From: Amycolatopsis solani
Lineage (GTDB): Bacteria > Actinomycetota > Actinomycetes > Mycobacteriales > Pseudonocardiaceae
DNA length: 64,000 bases
Direction: 5' to 3'
NCBI RefSeq assembly: GCF_033441515.1
Contig: NZ_JAWQJT010000001.1
Coordinates: forward strand, 2,170,001 to 2,234,000
Under the pieces are notes generated by a model. It was not told the origin of the DNA and did not search any database. It saw nothing but the letters and a program-made list of their open reading frames with translations. This document shows, in pieces, positions 16,507 to 24,396 of this stretch. A program made the translations under genes and the position numbers. Numbering within the stretch: position 1 is the first letter of the stretch; each line of letters starts with the position of its first letter.

Positions 16507-17540
16507 CGGCCCAGGAGCGGCGGCACCACCTCCTCGGCGAACGCGCGCAGTTCGCCGTCGGGCTTGGCGCCGTCGATCCAGCTGATCTCGAGGGTCTGCC
16601 GGGAATCGTCGAGGAGCTGGATCTCGACGTTGGTGCCCAGCGTCTTCTCGTGCGCGGGACGGCCGGCGACCCGGTCGGTGAAGGAGCCGGTGCTGTCCTG
16701 GTGGTAGGTCAGCGTGATCGACTTGAGGTCCTCCTCGTGCCGGCAAGACCCGAAGGGACCGGGCTCCAGCCGGTCGAGCGGGACCTTCAGCGCGCGGGAC
16801 AGCTGGGTGCACAGCTGCCAGGTGATCAGCGGGTAGGGCGCGTCGGTGATTCCCGTGCCGAGGATCGGGGTCATCTCCCGGGGCTTGTCCGCGGCCGGCA
16901 GCGTTGGCCCCGGCGTGGTGATCGCGCCGATCATCGGGCCGGCCAGCGCCAGCGCGATGGCGCGGTAGTCGTGCTCGGCCCGGTCTCCCGGCACTTGGTG
17001 CACGACCAGCTGGAGCGTGGGGCGCACCCACTTCTCGGTCGAGTCGCTCAGCCGGACCGCGAGGATCCGGCCGAAACCTTCCGTGCCGAACCGGCCCAGC
17101 TCTCCCTGGCGGCCGGCAACGGTCACGGCCTCGGGATCGACCCCCTTGATCGGCACCGGATCAGACCAGAACGTGGCCGAGACGTCGAGGTTCGCCGAGA
17201 CGACGTGGCACAGCTCGTTCTCGTCGACTTCGCGCAGCACCGGACCGCCCAGCGCGCTCACCCACGTCTGCTCCGGCACCGCTCCGCAGAGCACGTGGCC
17301 GCTCGTGCGGCCGGGCAGGGCCACGGCCAGTTCGCCGGTCGGCATCGGCACCTGCCGGACCACTTCGCCGCCGGGTGACGGCCATTGCGAAGGCAGCTTC
17401 AACGGTTTCGCGTGCGACTGCGGCGAGTCGCGCGTCAAGAACCAGGCCAGCATGGCCAGCAAGATCACCGCGGCCGAGACCGACAGTGCGATCAGGACCG
17501 TGTGGTCTTTTTTCGGTGGGTACAGCCCCCTTGTGTTCAC
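16503..17540 (-). CDS. Single-pass membrane protein with large extracytoplasmic domain
   Basis: This 345-residue protein has a short cytoplasmic start rich in Lys, one transmembrane helix at about residues 14 to 35, and a 310-residue outer domain. The outer domain contains six cysteines in all, enough for disulfides (for example G-H-V-L-C-G, N-E-L-C-H, W-Q-L-C-T and G-S-C-R-H). The GTG at 17540 has TACGGT on the minus strand (17552-17547) ending 6 bases upstream, indicating a leaderless mRNA. I do not recognise the family; exported proteins of this length and cysteine pattern are common in Pseudonocardiaceae. It ends 4 bases inside the convergent MFS gene. Confidence 0.75.
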   Translation of the reverse strand: MNTRGLYPPKKDHTVLIALSVSAAVILLAMLAWFLTRDSPQSHAKPLKLPSQWPSPGGEVVRQVPMPTGELAVALPGRTSGHVLCGAVPEQTWVSALGGPVLREVDENELCHVVSANLDVSATFWSDPVPIKGVDPEAVTVAGRQGELGRFGTEGFGRILAVRLSDSTEKWVRPTLQLVVHQVPGDRAEHDYRAIALALAGPMIGAITTPGPTLPAADKPREMTPILGTGITDAPYPLITWQLCTQLSRALKVPLDRLEPGPFGSCRHEEDLKSITLTYHQDSTGSFTDRVAGRPAHEKTLGTNVEIQLLDDSRQTLEISWIDGAKPDGELRAFAEEVVPPLLGR

Positions 17541-17636
17541 GCTGTGACCGTAGCGACACGCACCGACAAAAACGGGGGGGTTTCCGCAGGCAGAGTCACT
17601 CGAACGAGTGAGATGTGCGTCTCCGTGAAGCGGCTA

Positions 17637-17667
17637 TTGCCCGAGAGGTGAGGTTAGGCTAACCTCA
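17637..17667 (+). promoter_or_regulatory. Iron box (DtxR/IdeR site) on a plus-strand promoter
   Basis: TGAGGTTAGGCTAACCTCA at 17649-17667 matches 17 of 19 positions of the IdeR/DmdR consensus. On the plus strand TTGCCC at 17637-17642 and TAACCT at 17660-17665 form a promoter with a 17-base spacer whose -10 lies inside the box, a classic repressor position. No conventional gene follows on the plus strand. The nearest minus-strand gene starts 108 bases away with its own promoter. Confidence 0.75.
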
Positions 17668-17670
17668 TGC

Positions 17671-17751
17671 ATGTCCGCTTCGTGGTGGGAGCGGCAGTCA
17701 GTTCGGGAACGGACGGAGCCCCGGCCCTGGGAACCCCAGGCCGGGGCTTCG
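17671..17751 (+). ncRNA. Candidate iron-regulated small RNA
   Basis: A transcript from the iron-box promoter would start near 17671 and meet a strong hairpin at 17718-17747 followed by TTCGTTC, giving about 80 nt. It can fold a 5' stem with CCGCT at 17675-17679 and AGCGG at 17690-17694. Peptide alternatives start at ATG 17667 (36 codons) or ATG 17671, but neither shows a recognisable protein, and the second would run antisense through the acetyltransferase gene. This is inference from signals only. Confidence 0.35.
17718..17747. terminator. Hairpin terminator after the acetyltransferase gene
   Basis: GCCCCGGCC at 17718-17726 pairs with GGCCGGGGC at 17739-17747. Four more pairs follow after a one-base bulge, closing a 3-base loop. 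It lies 10 bases past the acetyltransferase stop on the minus strand and can also end the plus-strand transcript from the iron box. Confidence 0.75.
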
Positions 17752-17757
17752 TTCACG

Positions 17758-18561
17758 TCACGGCAGTGTCGGGCTGAGTGCGCCGCGCGTCAAGGGACTC
17801 CCACCCGGTGGGGTCGGCAGGCGCGTCAGCGGGAGACCGAAGTAGACGCGGTAAGCCGCCCGGATCGCGGCTTCGGTCGGCAGCACGACCTCGTTCCGGA
17901 CGCCGTCGACCGTCTCGATCAGCTTGTCGCCCGACAGTGTCACGCGGCCCTGCGACGTCGGGCGGGAGCAGGTCAGCGAGCGCGTGAAGTGCGACTCGGG
18001 GGACGTCGACTGCCACCACGCCATCGGGACGAAGTCGCCCAGCGGGCGTGCGCGGCGCTCCAGCCGGTACTGCGGCTTGCCGTCCAGCAGCACGTCGACG
18101 TCGCCGTCAGGGGTGTCCAGCAGGAGGAACTCGCCGTCCGGGTCGCGCTGGGCGTCCACGCCGGACAGGCGCAGCGGGTGCCGCGCGAAGCGGCCGAAAC
18201 CGACGTCCACCAGCCACGGCTCGTCGAGTTCGACGACGATCGCCGCGTGGTCCAGCGGCGGGCCGAGGGTGCCGTCGGGGCGGAAGACCTGCGCGGCGTG
18301 CAAGGTCGCGGCGTAACCGAGCTCGCGCAGCAGGGCCGCGAAGAGCCCGTTGAGTTCGTAGCAGAACCCGCCGCGGCGCCGGCGCACGATCTTCGCGAAC
18401 AGCGCTTCTCCGGTCAGTTCGACGGGCTCGCCGAGGTGGATGCTCAGGTTTTCGAACGGGACCGCGGCCAGGTGGCGCTCCTGCAGGTGGCGCAGGGTCG
18501 CGAGGTCGGCCGCGGCGGGGCGCCGCACCCCCAGCCGGTCCAGATACGCGTCGACGTCCAT
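17758..18561 (-). CDS. Arylamine N-acetyltransferase
   Basis: This 267-residue cytoplasmic enzyme transfers an acetyl group from acetyl-CoA to arylamines or hydrazines. The cysteine-protease-like triad is Cys67 (R-R-G-G-F-C-Y-E-L-N), His105 (L-D-H-A-A-I) and Asp119 (V-D-V-G-F-G). The P-F-E-N motif near residue 36 is also standard. The ATG at 18561 is chosen because TTGGCT on the minus strand (18574-18569) ends 7 bases upstream; an in-frame ATG at 18609 exists but lies above that promoter. In actinomycetes related enzymes also form amides in ansamycin synthesis, but no polyketide genes are near. Confidence 0.92.
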   Translation of the reverse strand: MDVDAYLDRLGVRRPAAADLATLRHLQERHLAAVPFENLSIHLGEPVELTGEALFAKIVRRRRGGFCYELNGLFAALLRELGYAATLHAAQVFRPDGTLGPPLDHAAIVVELDEPWLVDVGFGRFARHPLRLSGVDAQRDPDGEFLLLDTPDGDVDVLLDGKPQYRLERRARPLGDFVPMAWWQSTSPESHFTRSLTCSRPTSQGRVTLSGDKLIETVDGVRNEVVLPTEAAIRAAYRVYFGLPLTRLPTPPGGSPLTRGALSPTLP

Positions 18562-18622
18562 GGTGTCCAGCCAAACACCTCGACCGCGCTCGAGGTCAAG
18601 CGATTTCACCCGGCGACGAAAA

Positions 18623-18652
18623 ACGGGGCCCTCCCGTGCAGGAGGACCCCGT
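18623..18652 (-). terminator. Intrinsic terminator of the superoxide dismutase gene
   Basis: The 12-base arms 18623-18634 and 18641-18652 pair with one mismatch around a 6-base loop. On the minus strand the stem is followed by a run of five T. It begins 15 bases after the sod stop codon. Confidence 0.85.
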
Positions 18653-18667
18653 TGACGGCGAAAGCGC

Positions 18668-19291
18668 TCAGCCGAGCAGCAGGCCGTTGCCGCCGGCGAC
18701 GGCGTTGTCGAAGCGCTTGGAGATCTCCGCCCAGTTGAAGATGTTCCAGAGGGCCTTGACGTAGTCCGGCTTCACGTTCTTGTAGTCCAGGTAGAACGCG
18801 TGCTCCCAGACGTCGACCAGCAGGATCGGCACGGTCGGCAGGATCAGGTTGTTGTGGTGGTCGCGCAGCTGCTGGGTGATCAGCGTCTTGCCGATCGGGT
18901 CCCAGGAGAGCGCGCCCCAGCCGTTGCCCTGGATCGTGGTCGAGACGGCGGTGAACTGCGCCTTGAACTTGTCGAAGGAGCCGAACGCCTCGTCGATCGC
19001 CGCGGCCAGCTCGCCGGTCGGCTTGTCGCCGCCTTCCGGCGACAGGATCTTCCACCACACGACGTGGTTGGCGTGGCCGGCCAGGTTGAAGGCCAGCGTG
19101 GTCTCCAGGCCGACGATCGAGCCGAAGTCGCCGGCGTCGCGCGCTTCCGCGATCTTGTCGAGCGTGTCGTTCGCGCCCTTGACGTAGGTCGCGTGGTGCT
19201 TGCTGTGGTGCAGCTCGTTGATCTCGCCGGAGATGTGGGGCGCCAGGGCGCTGTAGTCGTAGTCGAGATCGGGGAGCTCGTAGCGGGCCAT
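18668..19291 (-). CDS. sodA: Superoxide dismutase, Fe/Mn family
   Basis: This 207-residue enzyme converts superoxide to oxygen and hydrogen peroxide. The metal ligands fall at His28 (L-H-H-S-K-H-H), His76 (H-A-N-H-V-V-W-W), Asp160 and His164 (V-D-V-W-E-H-A-F-Y), the same numbers as in the mycobacterial enzyme. The ATG at 19291 has AGAAGGAGGG 4 bases upstream, the strongest ribosome site in this part of the window, suggesting high expression. There is no signal peptide, as is usual for this family. Fe or Mn preference cannot be read from the motifs. The neighbouring heme oxygenase and iron boxes point to a shared iron and oxidative-stress context. Confidence 0.95.
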   Translation of the reverse strand: MARYELPDLDYDYSALAPHISGEINELHHSKHHATYVKGANDTLDKIAEARDAGDFGSIVGLETTLAFNLAGHANHVVWWKILSPEGGDKPTGELAAAIDEAFGSFDKFKAQFTAVSTTIQGNGWGALSWDPIGKTLITQQLRDHHNNLILPTVPILLVDVWEHAFYLDYKNVKPDYVKALWNIFNWAEISKRFDNAVAGGNGLLLG

Positions 19292-19484
19292 TGGCCCTCC
19301 TTCTGTCTTCGACACAAGATTCCGGTATCGAACCTAGTAGCACACGCCTCCCCGCGGCGAGCGGGGGCGCGTCGTGGTCACCGCGTGGGATGACCGGCTC
19401 GTGAATGGCGTACCCGGGGGTCCGCCACCCGAAACCGAGCCTGCTACCTGGACCTAACTGGAGGTCAACGAGCTGTGAGGACGA

Positions 19485-20147
19485 TCATGCGGTGCGGTAC
19501 TCGTCCAGCCGCTGGGCCAGCTCGTCGAAGACGGCGACGTTGCACTCGAACGCCACCAGCGTCTCGTCGATCACGCGGGCGCGCTCGGCTTCGTCCCACG
19601 GCGCGTTGTCGAGCTTTGCGCGGTACTGGTCGCGGAAGCGGGGCGCGCTGCCGATCTCGTCGAAGTGGTAGAACAGCGCACCCGCCTCGGCGACGTCGTA
19701 CTGGCGCTCCAGCAGGCGGCGGATGGCCTGGCCGCCCGCGATGTCGCCGAGGTAGCGCGTGTAGTGGTGGGCCACGTAGCCGCCCGCCCACGAAGACGCT
19801 TCGCGCACCCGATCGACGTACGCCTGGGTCGACGCGAGCGGCGAGATCGTCGTGCGCCAGTCCGGGCCGGCCAGGTGGGCCAGGTCGCGTTCGAGGTTGG
19901 GCAGCCGCCGGAGCTCGTCGAAGACGAACTCGCCCCCGACCGGGTGACCGGCCATCGCGTCGCTGGCCGCCTCGATGGCGCCGTAGATGAAGTAGTACTG
20001 GATCGCCAGCTGCGTGTAGCCCTCCTGGGAGAGCTCGCCGCCGAGCAGGGCGCGCATGTACGTCGAGTAGTTCGCCTTCTCGTGGACCTCGAGCGTCGAC
20101 GCGCGCAGCGTCGCCGAGAACGGGCGGGCGTCCGTGGTCACCGACAT
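19485..20147 (-). CDS. Heme oxygenase (HmuO-like), biliverdin-producing
   Basis: This 220-residue all-helical enzyme opens heme to biliverdin, CO and ferrous iron, releasing iron from host or environmental heme. The proximal heme ligand is His22 (S-T-L-E-V-H-E-K-A), and the distal helix carries Y-L-G-D-I-A-G-G-Q, the family signature. The ATG at 20147 is chosen because it gives the family's N terminus; the open frame extends to 20201 but runs across the promoter. An iron box at 20206-20224 overlaps its predicted -35 region, so it should be repressed when iron is sufficient. No heme transporter genes are adjacent. Confidence 0.92.
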   Translation of the reverse strand: MSVTTDARPFSATLRASTLEVHEKANYSTYMRALLGGELSQEGYTQLAIQYYFIYGAIEAASDAMAGHPVGGEFVFDELRRLPNLERDLAHLAGPDWRTTISPLASTQAYVDRVREASSWAGGYVAHHYTRYLGDIAGGQAIRRLLERQYDVAEAGALFYHFDEIGSAPRFRDQYRAKLDNAPWDEAERARVIDETLVAFECNVAVFDELAQRLDEYRTA

Positions 20148-20169
20148 GGGCAGGCCTCCCGGCGATCGA

Positions 20170-20186
20170 TCTGACACGCTGTCAGA
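20170..20186. promoter_or_regulatory. 17-bp palindrome at the heme oxygenase start site
   Basis: TCTGACACGCTGTCAGA is symmetric except for its 3-base centre. It covers the predicted transcription start of the heme oxygenase gene and looks like a TetR-family operator. The TetR gene directly upstream (20221-20817) is the natural candidate to bind it. Confidence 0.5.
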
Positions 20187-20205
20187 AAGATCGTAGGGCA
20201 CAATC

Positions 20206-20224
20206 CCGGCTTAGGCTACCCTAA
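20206..20224. promoter_or_regulatory. Iron box upstream of heme oxygenase
   Basis: The 19-mer matches 14 of 19 positions of the IdeR consensus, with 13 of 14 in the right-hand part (TTAGGCTACCCTAA). TACGAT on the minus strand (20195-20190) is a plausible -10, which places the box over the -35. It also covers the stop codon of the upstream tetR. Confidence 0.65.
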
Positions 20225-20817
20225 ATCGAGGCGCCGACCGCCCGGAGCACGAACCGGACCGAGGCTTCGATGACGTCTTCCAGCTGCTCGGGCGGCCCGT
20301 CGACCAGGGTCCGGTTGCCCAGCGCCGCGGTGATCATCGGGATCAGCACGTCCGGGTCCTCGGCGGGCCAGCGCCCCAGGTCGACGCCGCCGGCGAGGAT
20401 GGCGCGCAGCCGGTCGGTGATCGGGTCGGCGTGCGCGCTGATCCGGCGGTACGCCGCGGGGGCCAGCGCCGACGCGAGCGCGGTGCCCGGCGGCATGTGG
20501 TACTCCGCCAGCACCCGCAGCTGCAGCCGGACGAACGTGGCCAGCTGGTCGGCCGGGTCGGCCCGGGCCTCGACGGCTTCGGTCAGCCGCGTGACGTACC
20601 GGGCGGCCTCGTCCTCGACGAAGGCGACCAGCAGGCTTTCCTTGTCGGGGAAGTGGTTGTACAGCGCGGTCCGGCCCACCCCGGCCGCGGCGGCCACCCC
20701 GGCGAGCGTGATCGCGTCGAAGCCGCGCTCGTAGAGCTGCGCGCGCAGGACGTCGAACACCCGCGTCCGCACCTCGCGCCGGTGCGCTTCCAGCGACTCA
20801 CCGAGAATCTTCGGCAT
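20221..20817 (-). CDS. TetR family regulator
   Basis: This 198-residue repressor has a helix-turn-helix at about residues 37 to 60 (L-A-G-V-A-A-A-A-G-V-G-R-T-A-L-Y-N-H-F). It lies on the same strand as the heme oxygenase gene, with 73 bases between them that hold an iron box and a palindrome. It may therefore add a second control, for example by heme or an aromatic ligand, on heme degradation. The C-terminal domain gives no hint of the ligand. Confidence 0.85.
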   Translation of the reverse strand: MPKILGESLEAHRREVRTRVFDVLRAQLYERGFDAITLAGVAAAAGVGRTALYNHFPDKESLLVAFVEDEAARYVTRLTEAVEARADPADQLATFVRLQLRVLAEYHMPPGTALASALAPAAYRRISAHADPITDRLRAILAGGVDLGRWPAEDPDVLIPMITAALGNRTLVDGPPEQLEDVIEASVRFVLRAVGASI

Positions 20818-20834
20818 CCGCCCAGGCTAGCGGG

Positions 20835-20866
20835 AAGGCGGAGCTTTCACGTGAAAGCTCCGCCTT
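20835..20866. terminator. Perfect 32-bp palindrome after the ligase gene
   Basis: The two 16-base arms are exact reverse complements with no loop, centred on TTTCACGTGAAA. It starts 2 bases beyond the minus-strand stop at 20869 and lies upstream of tetR. The same TTTCACGTGAAA core recurs at 43987-43998. Confidence 0.75.
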
Positions 20867-20868
20867 GG

Positions 20869-22368
20869 TCAGTCGGCGACCGGCCAGGTGTGCACCGGCT
20901 CGCCGGCCTCCGACAGCTCCAGGTAGCGCCCCAGCATCAGGCTGAGCGCGGCCTCCCGGTCGAGCCCGCGTTCCTGCGCCTGCCGGACGTAGTCGCGCTG
21001 CCAGGTCGCCCCGGTCCGCCGCGCGAGGCAGCGGCGTTCGATGATCCCGAGGTAGCGCTCGCGGGCTTCGTCGGAGACGTCGGAGCGGCGCAGCCCCTCG
21101 TGGGCGAGCGGCAGCAGCACGCGCAGCGCCAGTTCGTCCGGCGGGATCCAGCCGATGCCCGGCCAGTACAGCTGCGCGTCGAACCCGCGGCGCGCGCCCG
21201 CGTAGAGGTTTTCCTCCGCCGCCTGGAAGGACATCTGGCTCCACACCGGGCGTTCCGCCTCGGCGAGCGCGCGCTGGGCGCCGTAGAAGAACGCCGCGTT
21301 CGCCACGGTGTCGACGACGGTCGGCCCGGCGGGCAGCACCCGGTTCTCGATCCGCAGGTGCGGCAGGCCGTCGACGACGTCGTAGACCGGGCGGTTCCAG
21401 CGCCAGATCGTGCCGTTGTGCATGCGCAGCTCGGTGAGCTTCGGCGCCTGGCCGGCGTCGAGCGCTTCGATCGGGTCCTCGGCGTCGGTTTCCGGCAGCA
21501 GGCCGGGGAAGTAGCGGACGTTTTCCTCGAACAGGTCGAAGATCGACGTGATCCAGCGCTCGCCGAACCACACGCGGGGCCGCACGCCCTGGTTCTTCAG
21601 CTCTTCCGGCCGGGTGTCGGTCGCCTGCAGGAACAGCGGGATGCGCGTCTCGTGCCACAGCGCCTTGCCCAGCAGGAACGGCGAGTTCGACGCCAGCGCG
21701 ATCTGCGGCCCGGCCAGGCACTGCGCCGCGTTCCAGTGCGCGGCGAACTCCTCCGGCGCGACCTGGAGGTGCAGCTGCACGCTGGTGCACGCGGCCTCGG
21801 GCAGGATGGATTCGGCGTAGCTGCGCAACCGTTCCGGCTGCTGCCCCGGCAGCGGCGCGCCTTCCATCGCGAGCACCGTGCGCTCACCGCGCGCGGCGAA
21901 GATCTGGTCGTTCAGCATCGCGTAGCGGGCTTTGTTGGTGAGCCACTTCTGGTCGAAGTGCTCGTGCTTCAACGTCGGCAGGATGCCGATCATGGCCAGC
22001 GCCGACCCGGTGTCGCGGGCTTTCGACGCGGCGGTGGCGAGGTACGCGCGCAGGTCGTCTTCGAGCTGCAGGGCCGAATCGCCGGCCAGCGGCCGCGGCG
22101 GCACGTTCAGCTCGATGTTCTGCTGGCCGAGCTCGGTGGTGAACGACGGGTCGTCCAGCGCCTCCAGCACGGCGGTGTTCGTCATCGACGGGCGCAGCTC
22201 GCGGTCGACCAGGTTCAGCTCGACTTCGAGGCCGATGTTCTTGCGGGGGAACGAAAAACTGCCGTCGGTGAGCATGCGGGCCAACGTGTCCAGACAGCGC
22301 TGCACCTTGCGGCGGTACCGCCCGCGGTCCAGCGTGTTGAACGATTGAGCCGCGAGGTCCATCCCCAT
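20869..22368 (-). CDS. Glutamate-cysteine ligase-like enzyme (GCS2 family)
   Basis: This 499-residue protein of the carboxylate-amine ligase/GCS2 group uses ATP to join glutamate to an amine such as cysteine. Family features are G-L-E-V-E-L-N-L-V-D near residue 55, Q-N-I-E-L-N-V-P-P, the P-E-A-A-C-T-S-V-Q-L-H-L-Q region, and R-I-E-N-R-V-L-P-A-G-P-T toward the C terminus. The ATG at 22368 has AGGGA 5 bases upstream; ATGs at 22374 and 22362 are close alternatives. Actinomycetes make mycothiol and ergothioneine rather than glutathione, so a gamma-glutamyl amine other than glutathione is possible. The true substrate is undetermined. Confidence 0.78.
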   Translation of the reverse strand: MGMDLAAQSFNTLDRGRYRRKVQRCLDTLARMLTDGSFSFPRKNIGLEVELNLVDRELRPSMTNTAVLEALDDPSFTTELGQQNIELNVPPRPLAGDSALQLEDDLRAYLATAASKARDTGSALAMIGILPTLKHEHFDQKWLTNKARYAMLNDQIFAARGERTVLAMEGAPLPGQQPERLRSYAESILPEAACTSVQLHLQVAPEEFAAHWNAAQCLAGPQIALASNSPFLLGKALWHETRIPLFLQATDTRPEELKNQGVRPRVWFGERWITSIFDLFEENVRYFPGLLPETDAEDPIEALDAGQAPKLTELRMHNGTIWRWNRPVYDVVDGLPHLRIENRVLPAGPTVVDTVANAAFFYGAQRALAEAERPVWSQMSFQAAEENLYAGARRGFDAQLYWPGIGWIPPDELALRVLLPLAHEGLRRSDVSDEARERYLGIIERRCLARRTGATWQRDYVRQAQERGLDREAALSLMLGRYLELSEAGEPVHTWPVAD

Positions 22369-22581
22369 GACCATCCCTGCTTCGTGCGTCGGCGTGGAAC
22401 TAGGACGTGTTTCAAGTCCTGGCGGACAACCGTTACACAGGCGATGCACCCGTGCTAGCGGCCAAACTGGTGCTCTCCGTCACGACCGGTTAACCGAAAG
22501 CAAAATGGCCCCGTTCGTACCACCGGCGGATGGACGATCGGAGCAGTCCGGCGCCCGGCAAGCGGGTGACACACTGGGCGG

Positions 22582-23388
22582 ATGGGCGTGATCCACATCG
22601 ATGATCGGGACGACCCGCGGGTCGACGATTTCCGCGAGCTGTCCACAGCGGACCGGCGCCCGGACCGGCCTGGCGGCCGCGGGTTCGTCATCGCCGAGGG
22701 CACCGTCGTGGTGTCCCGGCTGCTCGCGTCCCGGTACCCGGTACGGGCGTTGCTCGGCGTCGAGCGGCGGTTCGCCGAGCTGGGGGCCGAGCTCGAGGGC
22801 GTCGAGGCGCCCCAGTACGTCGCGTCCGCCGAAACGATGGCCGACGTGGTCGGGTTCCACCTGAACCGCGGGATCCTCGCCGTCGCCGACCGGCCGGTGC
22901 CGCTCACGGTTTCCGAAGTCGTGGACGGCGCCGGCACGATCGCCGTGCTGGAAGGCGTCGGTGACCACGAAAACCTCGGCGCGCTCTTCCGCAACGCGGC
23001 CGCGCTGGGCGTCGGCGGGGTGCTGCTCGGCCCCGGTTGTTCCGACCCGCTCTACCGGCGCAGCGTGCGCGTGTCGATGGGACACGTGCTGCGCGTGCCG
23101 TTCGCGCCCCTCGCGGACTGGCCGGGCGGGCTCGACGACCTGCGGGCGCGCGGGTTCGCCGTCGCGGCGTTCACCCCGCGACCGGGCTCGATCCCCCTGC
23201 GCGAACTGCGCGCGCACGCGCCTGGGCGGGTGGCACTGCTCTTCGGCGCCGAAGGTCCCGGGCTGACCGAAGCGGCACTGGCGGCGGCGGATCACGCGGT
23301 GCGTATACCCATGCCGGCCGGAGTCGATTCACTGAACATCGCGACCGCTGCCGCCGTGGCCTTCTACGAATTGGCCCCGGGTGGCTAA
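22582..23388 (+). CDS. SpoU/TrmH family RNA 2'-O-methyltransferase
   Basis: This 268-residue SPOUT-class enzyme uses SAM through a knotted C-terminal domain. The three motifs are present: E-G-V-G-D-H-E-N-L-G-A-L-F-R-N-A (motif 1), F-G-A-E-G-P-G-L (motif 2) and I-P-M-P-A-G-V-D-S-L-N-I-A-T-A (motif 3). A substrate-binding N-terminal domain of about 110 residues precedes them. CACACT at 22570-22575 ends 6 bases before the ATG, suggesting leaderless transcription. It corresponds in order to Rv0881. Whether it modifies rRNA or tRNA cannot be decided. Confidence 0.9.
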   Translation: MGVIHIDDRDDPRVDDFRELSTADRRPDRPGGRGFVIAEGTVVVSRLLASRYPVRALLGVERRFAELGAELEGVEAPQYVASAETMADVVGFHLNRGILAVADRPVPLTVSEVVDGAGTIAVLEGVGDHENLGALFRNAAALGVGGVLLGPGCSDPLYRRSVRVSMGHVLRVPFAPLADWPGGLDDLRARGFAVAAFTPRPGSIPLRELRAHAPGRVALLFGAEGPGLTEAALAAADHAVRIPMPAGVDSLNIATAAAVAFYELAPGG

Positions 23389-23419
23389 GGTGATCCCCTG
23401 GTCTGGGCGAAAGGACACC

Positions 23420-24040
23420 ATGGAGCTGCGGATCCGCGGCGAGCGCGCCGTGCTGGCCGGTCCCGGCGGGGAGCACGCGCGCGAGGTGGACCCGCACAAG
23501 CTCGCGATCGGCGCCGACCTGGCGCAGGCCCTGCACGAGTGGGCACGCGTCGCGGCCGCCGTCTCGGCCGAATCCGGGGCGGAGGCGGGAGCGGTCGTCT
23601 CGCAGCGCGGCCGCCAGCTGGCCGGGCGGCTCGCCTCGGTGATGGGCACGACCGTCCGGTTCGTGGACCCGGTGACCGGCGCCGACACGGTCGTCGAGCC
23701 GCCACCGCGGGAGCCCGAACCCGGGCACAAGTTCGTCCGGACCGTGCTGGGCCCGCCCGGCCCGCCCGGCGAACCGACCCCGTGGCCGACCGGCCTGACG
23801 GTGTCGGCGTTCATCGCGGCCGTGGTCGTCGTCGCGATGCTGGCGCTGGCTTCGACACTGGCCAGGGAGACCAGCGGGTGGCTGGCGCTGGTGGCGTCGG
23901 TCGTGGTGACGGCCGGGATCACGCCGTCGCTGTGGCTGGTGCGGCGCACGCCGATCCTGCGGTGGGCCGCGTACGGCGCCGCGGGCGGAGTGGTGCTCGC
24001 GTGGATCGGCGTGCTGGTGATCGCTTTCGGCGGCGCGTGA
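23420..24040 (+). CDS. DUF2537 membrane protein
   Basis: This 206-residue protein has a cytoplasmic N-terminal domain of about 125 residues, a P/G-rich segment (V-L-G-P-P-G-P-P-G-E-P) and four transmembrane helices at the C terminus. The ATG at 23420 has AAAGGA 4 bases upstream; an in-frame GTG at 23381 would overlap the methyltransferase gene. Position and architecture match Rv0882 (DUF2537). Its TGA overlaps the next ATG as TGATG. Function unknown. Confidence 0.75.
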   Translation: MELRIRGERAVLAGPGGEHAREVDPHKLAIGADLAQALHEWARVAAAVSAESGAEAGAVVSQRGRQLAGRLASVMGTTVRFVDPVTGADTVVEPPPREPEPGHKFVRTVLGPPGPPGEPTPWPTGLTVSAFIAAVVVVAMLALASTLARETSGWLALVASVVVTAGITPSLWLVRRTPILRWAAYGAAGGVVLAWIGVLVIAFGGA

Positions 24041-24396
24041 TGGGCGAGCCGCTCGAGGCGCTGCGGGAGCTGTGCCTGGCGCTGCCCGAAGCGACCGAGC
24101 GGCTCAGCCACGGGTCACCGGCGTGGTTCGTGCGCGGCAAGAAGACCTTCGTCATGTTCCACGACGACCACCACGGCGACGGCAGGCTCGCCTTCTGGTG
24201 CCCGGCGCCGCCCGGCGTGCAGGAAGAGCTGGTGCGCGGGGAGCCCGAGCGCTTCTTCCGGCCGGCGTACGTCGGGCACCGCGGGTGGGTGGGCGTGCGG
24301 CTGGACGTCGACGTCGACTGGGCCGAGGTCGACCGGATCGTGCGCGAGGCCTACCGGCAGGTGGCGCCGAAGACGCTCGCTGCGCGGGTGGACTAG
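24040..24396 (+). CDS. MmcQ/YjbR family protein
   Basis: This 118-residue cytoplasmic protein has the typical pattern A-L-P-E-A-T-E, then S-H-G-S-P-A-W-F-V-R-G-K-K-T-F-V, then Y-V-G-H-R-G-W-V-G-V-R-L-D, then W-A-E-V-D. The fold is known from YjbR structures and resembles a CyaY-like domain; a DNA-binding role has been proposed but is not established. It overlaps the DUF2537 gene by one base. The gene ends inside the start of an inverted repeat at 24395. Confidence 0.87.
   Translation: MGEPLEALRELCLALPEATERLSHGSPAWFVRGKKTFVMFHDDHHGDGRLAFWCPAPPGVQEELVRGEPERFFRPAYVGHRGWVGVRLDVDVDWAEVDRIVREAYRQVAPKTLAARVD

Noticed and set aside
17671..18738. 355-codon plus-strand frame starting right after the iron box
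   Set aside because: It runs antisense through the arylamine N-acetyltransferase, whose catalytic triad is intact. The composition is Arg/Gln-rich as in GC-frame shadows, and a strong hairpin lies within its first 80 bases. Only a short RNA or peptide is considered.
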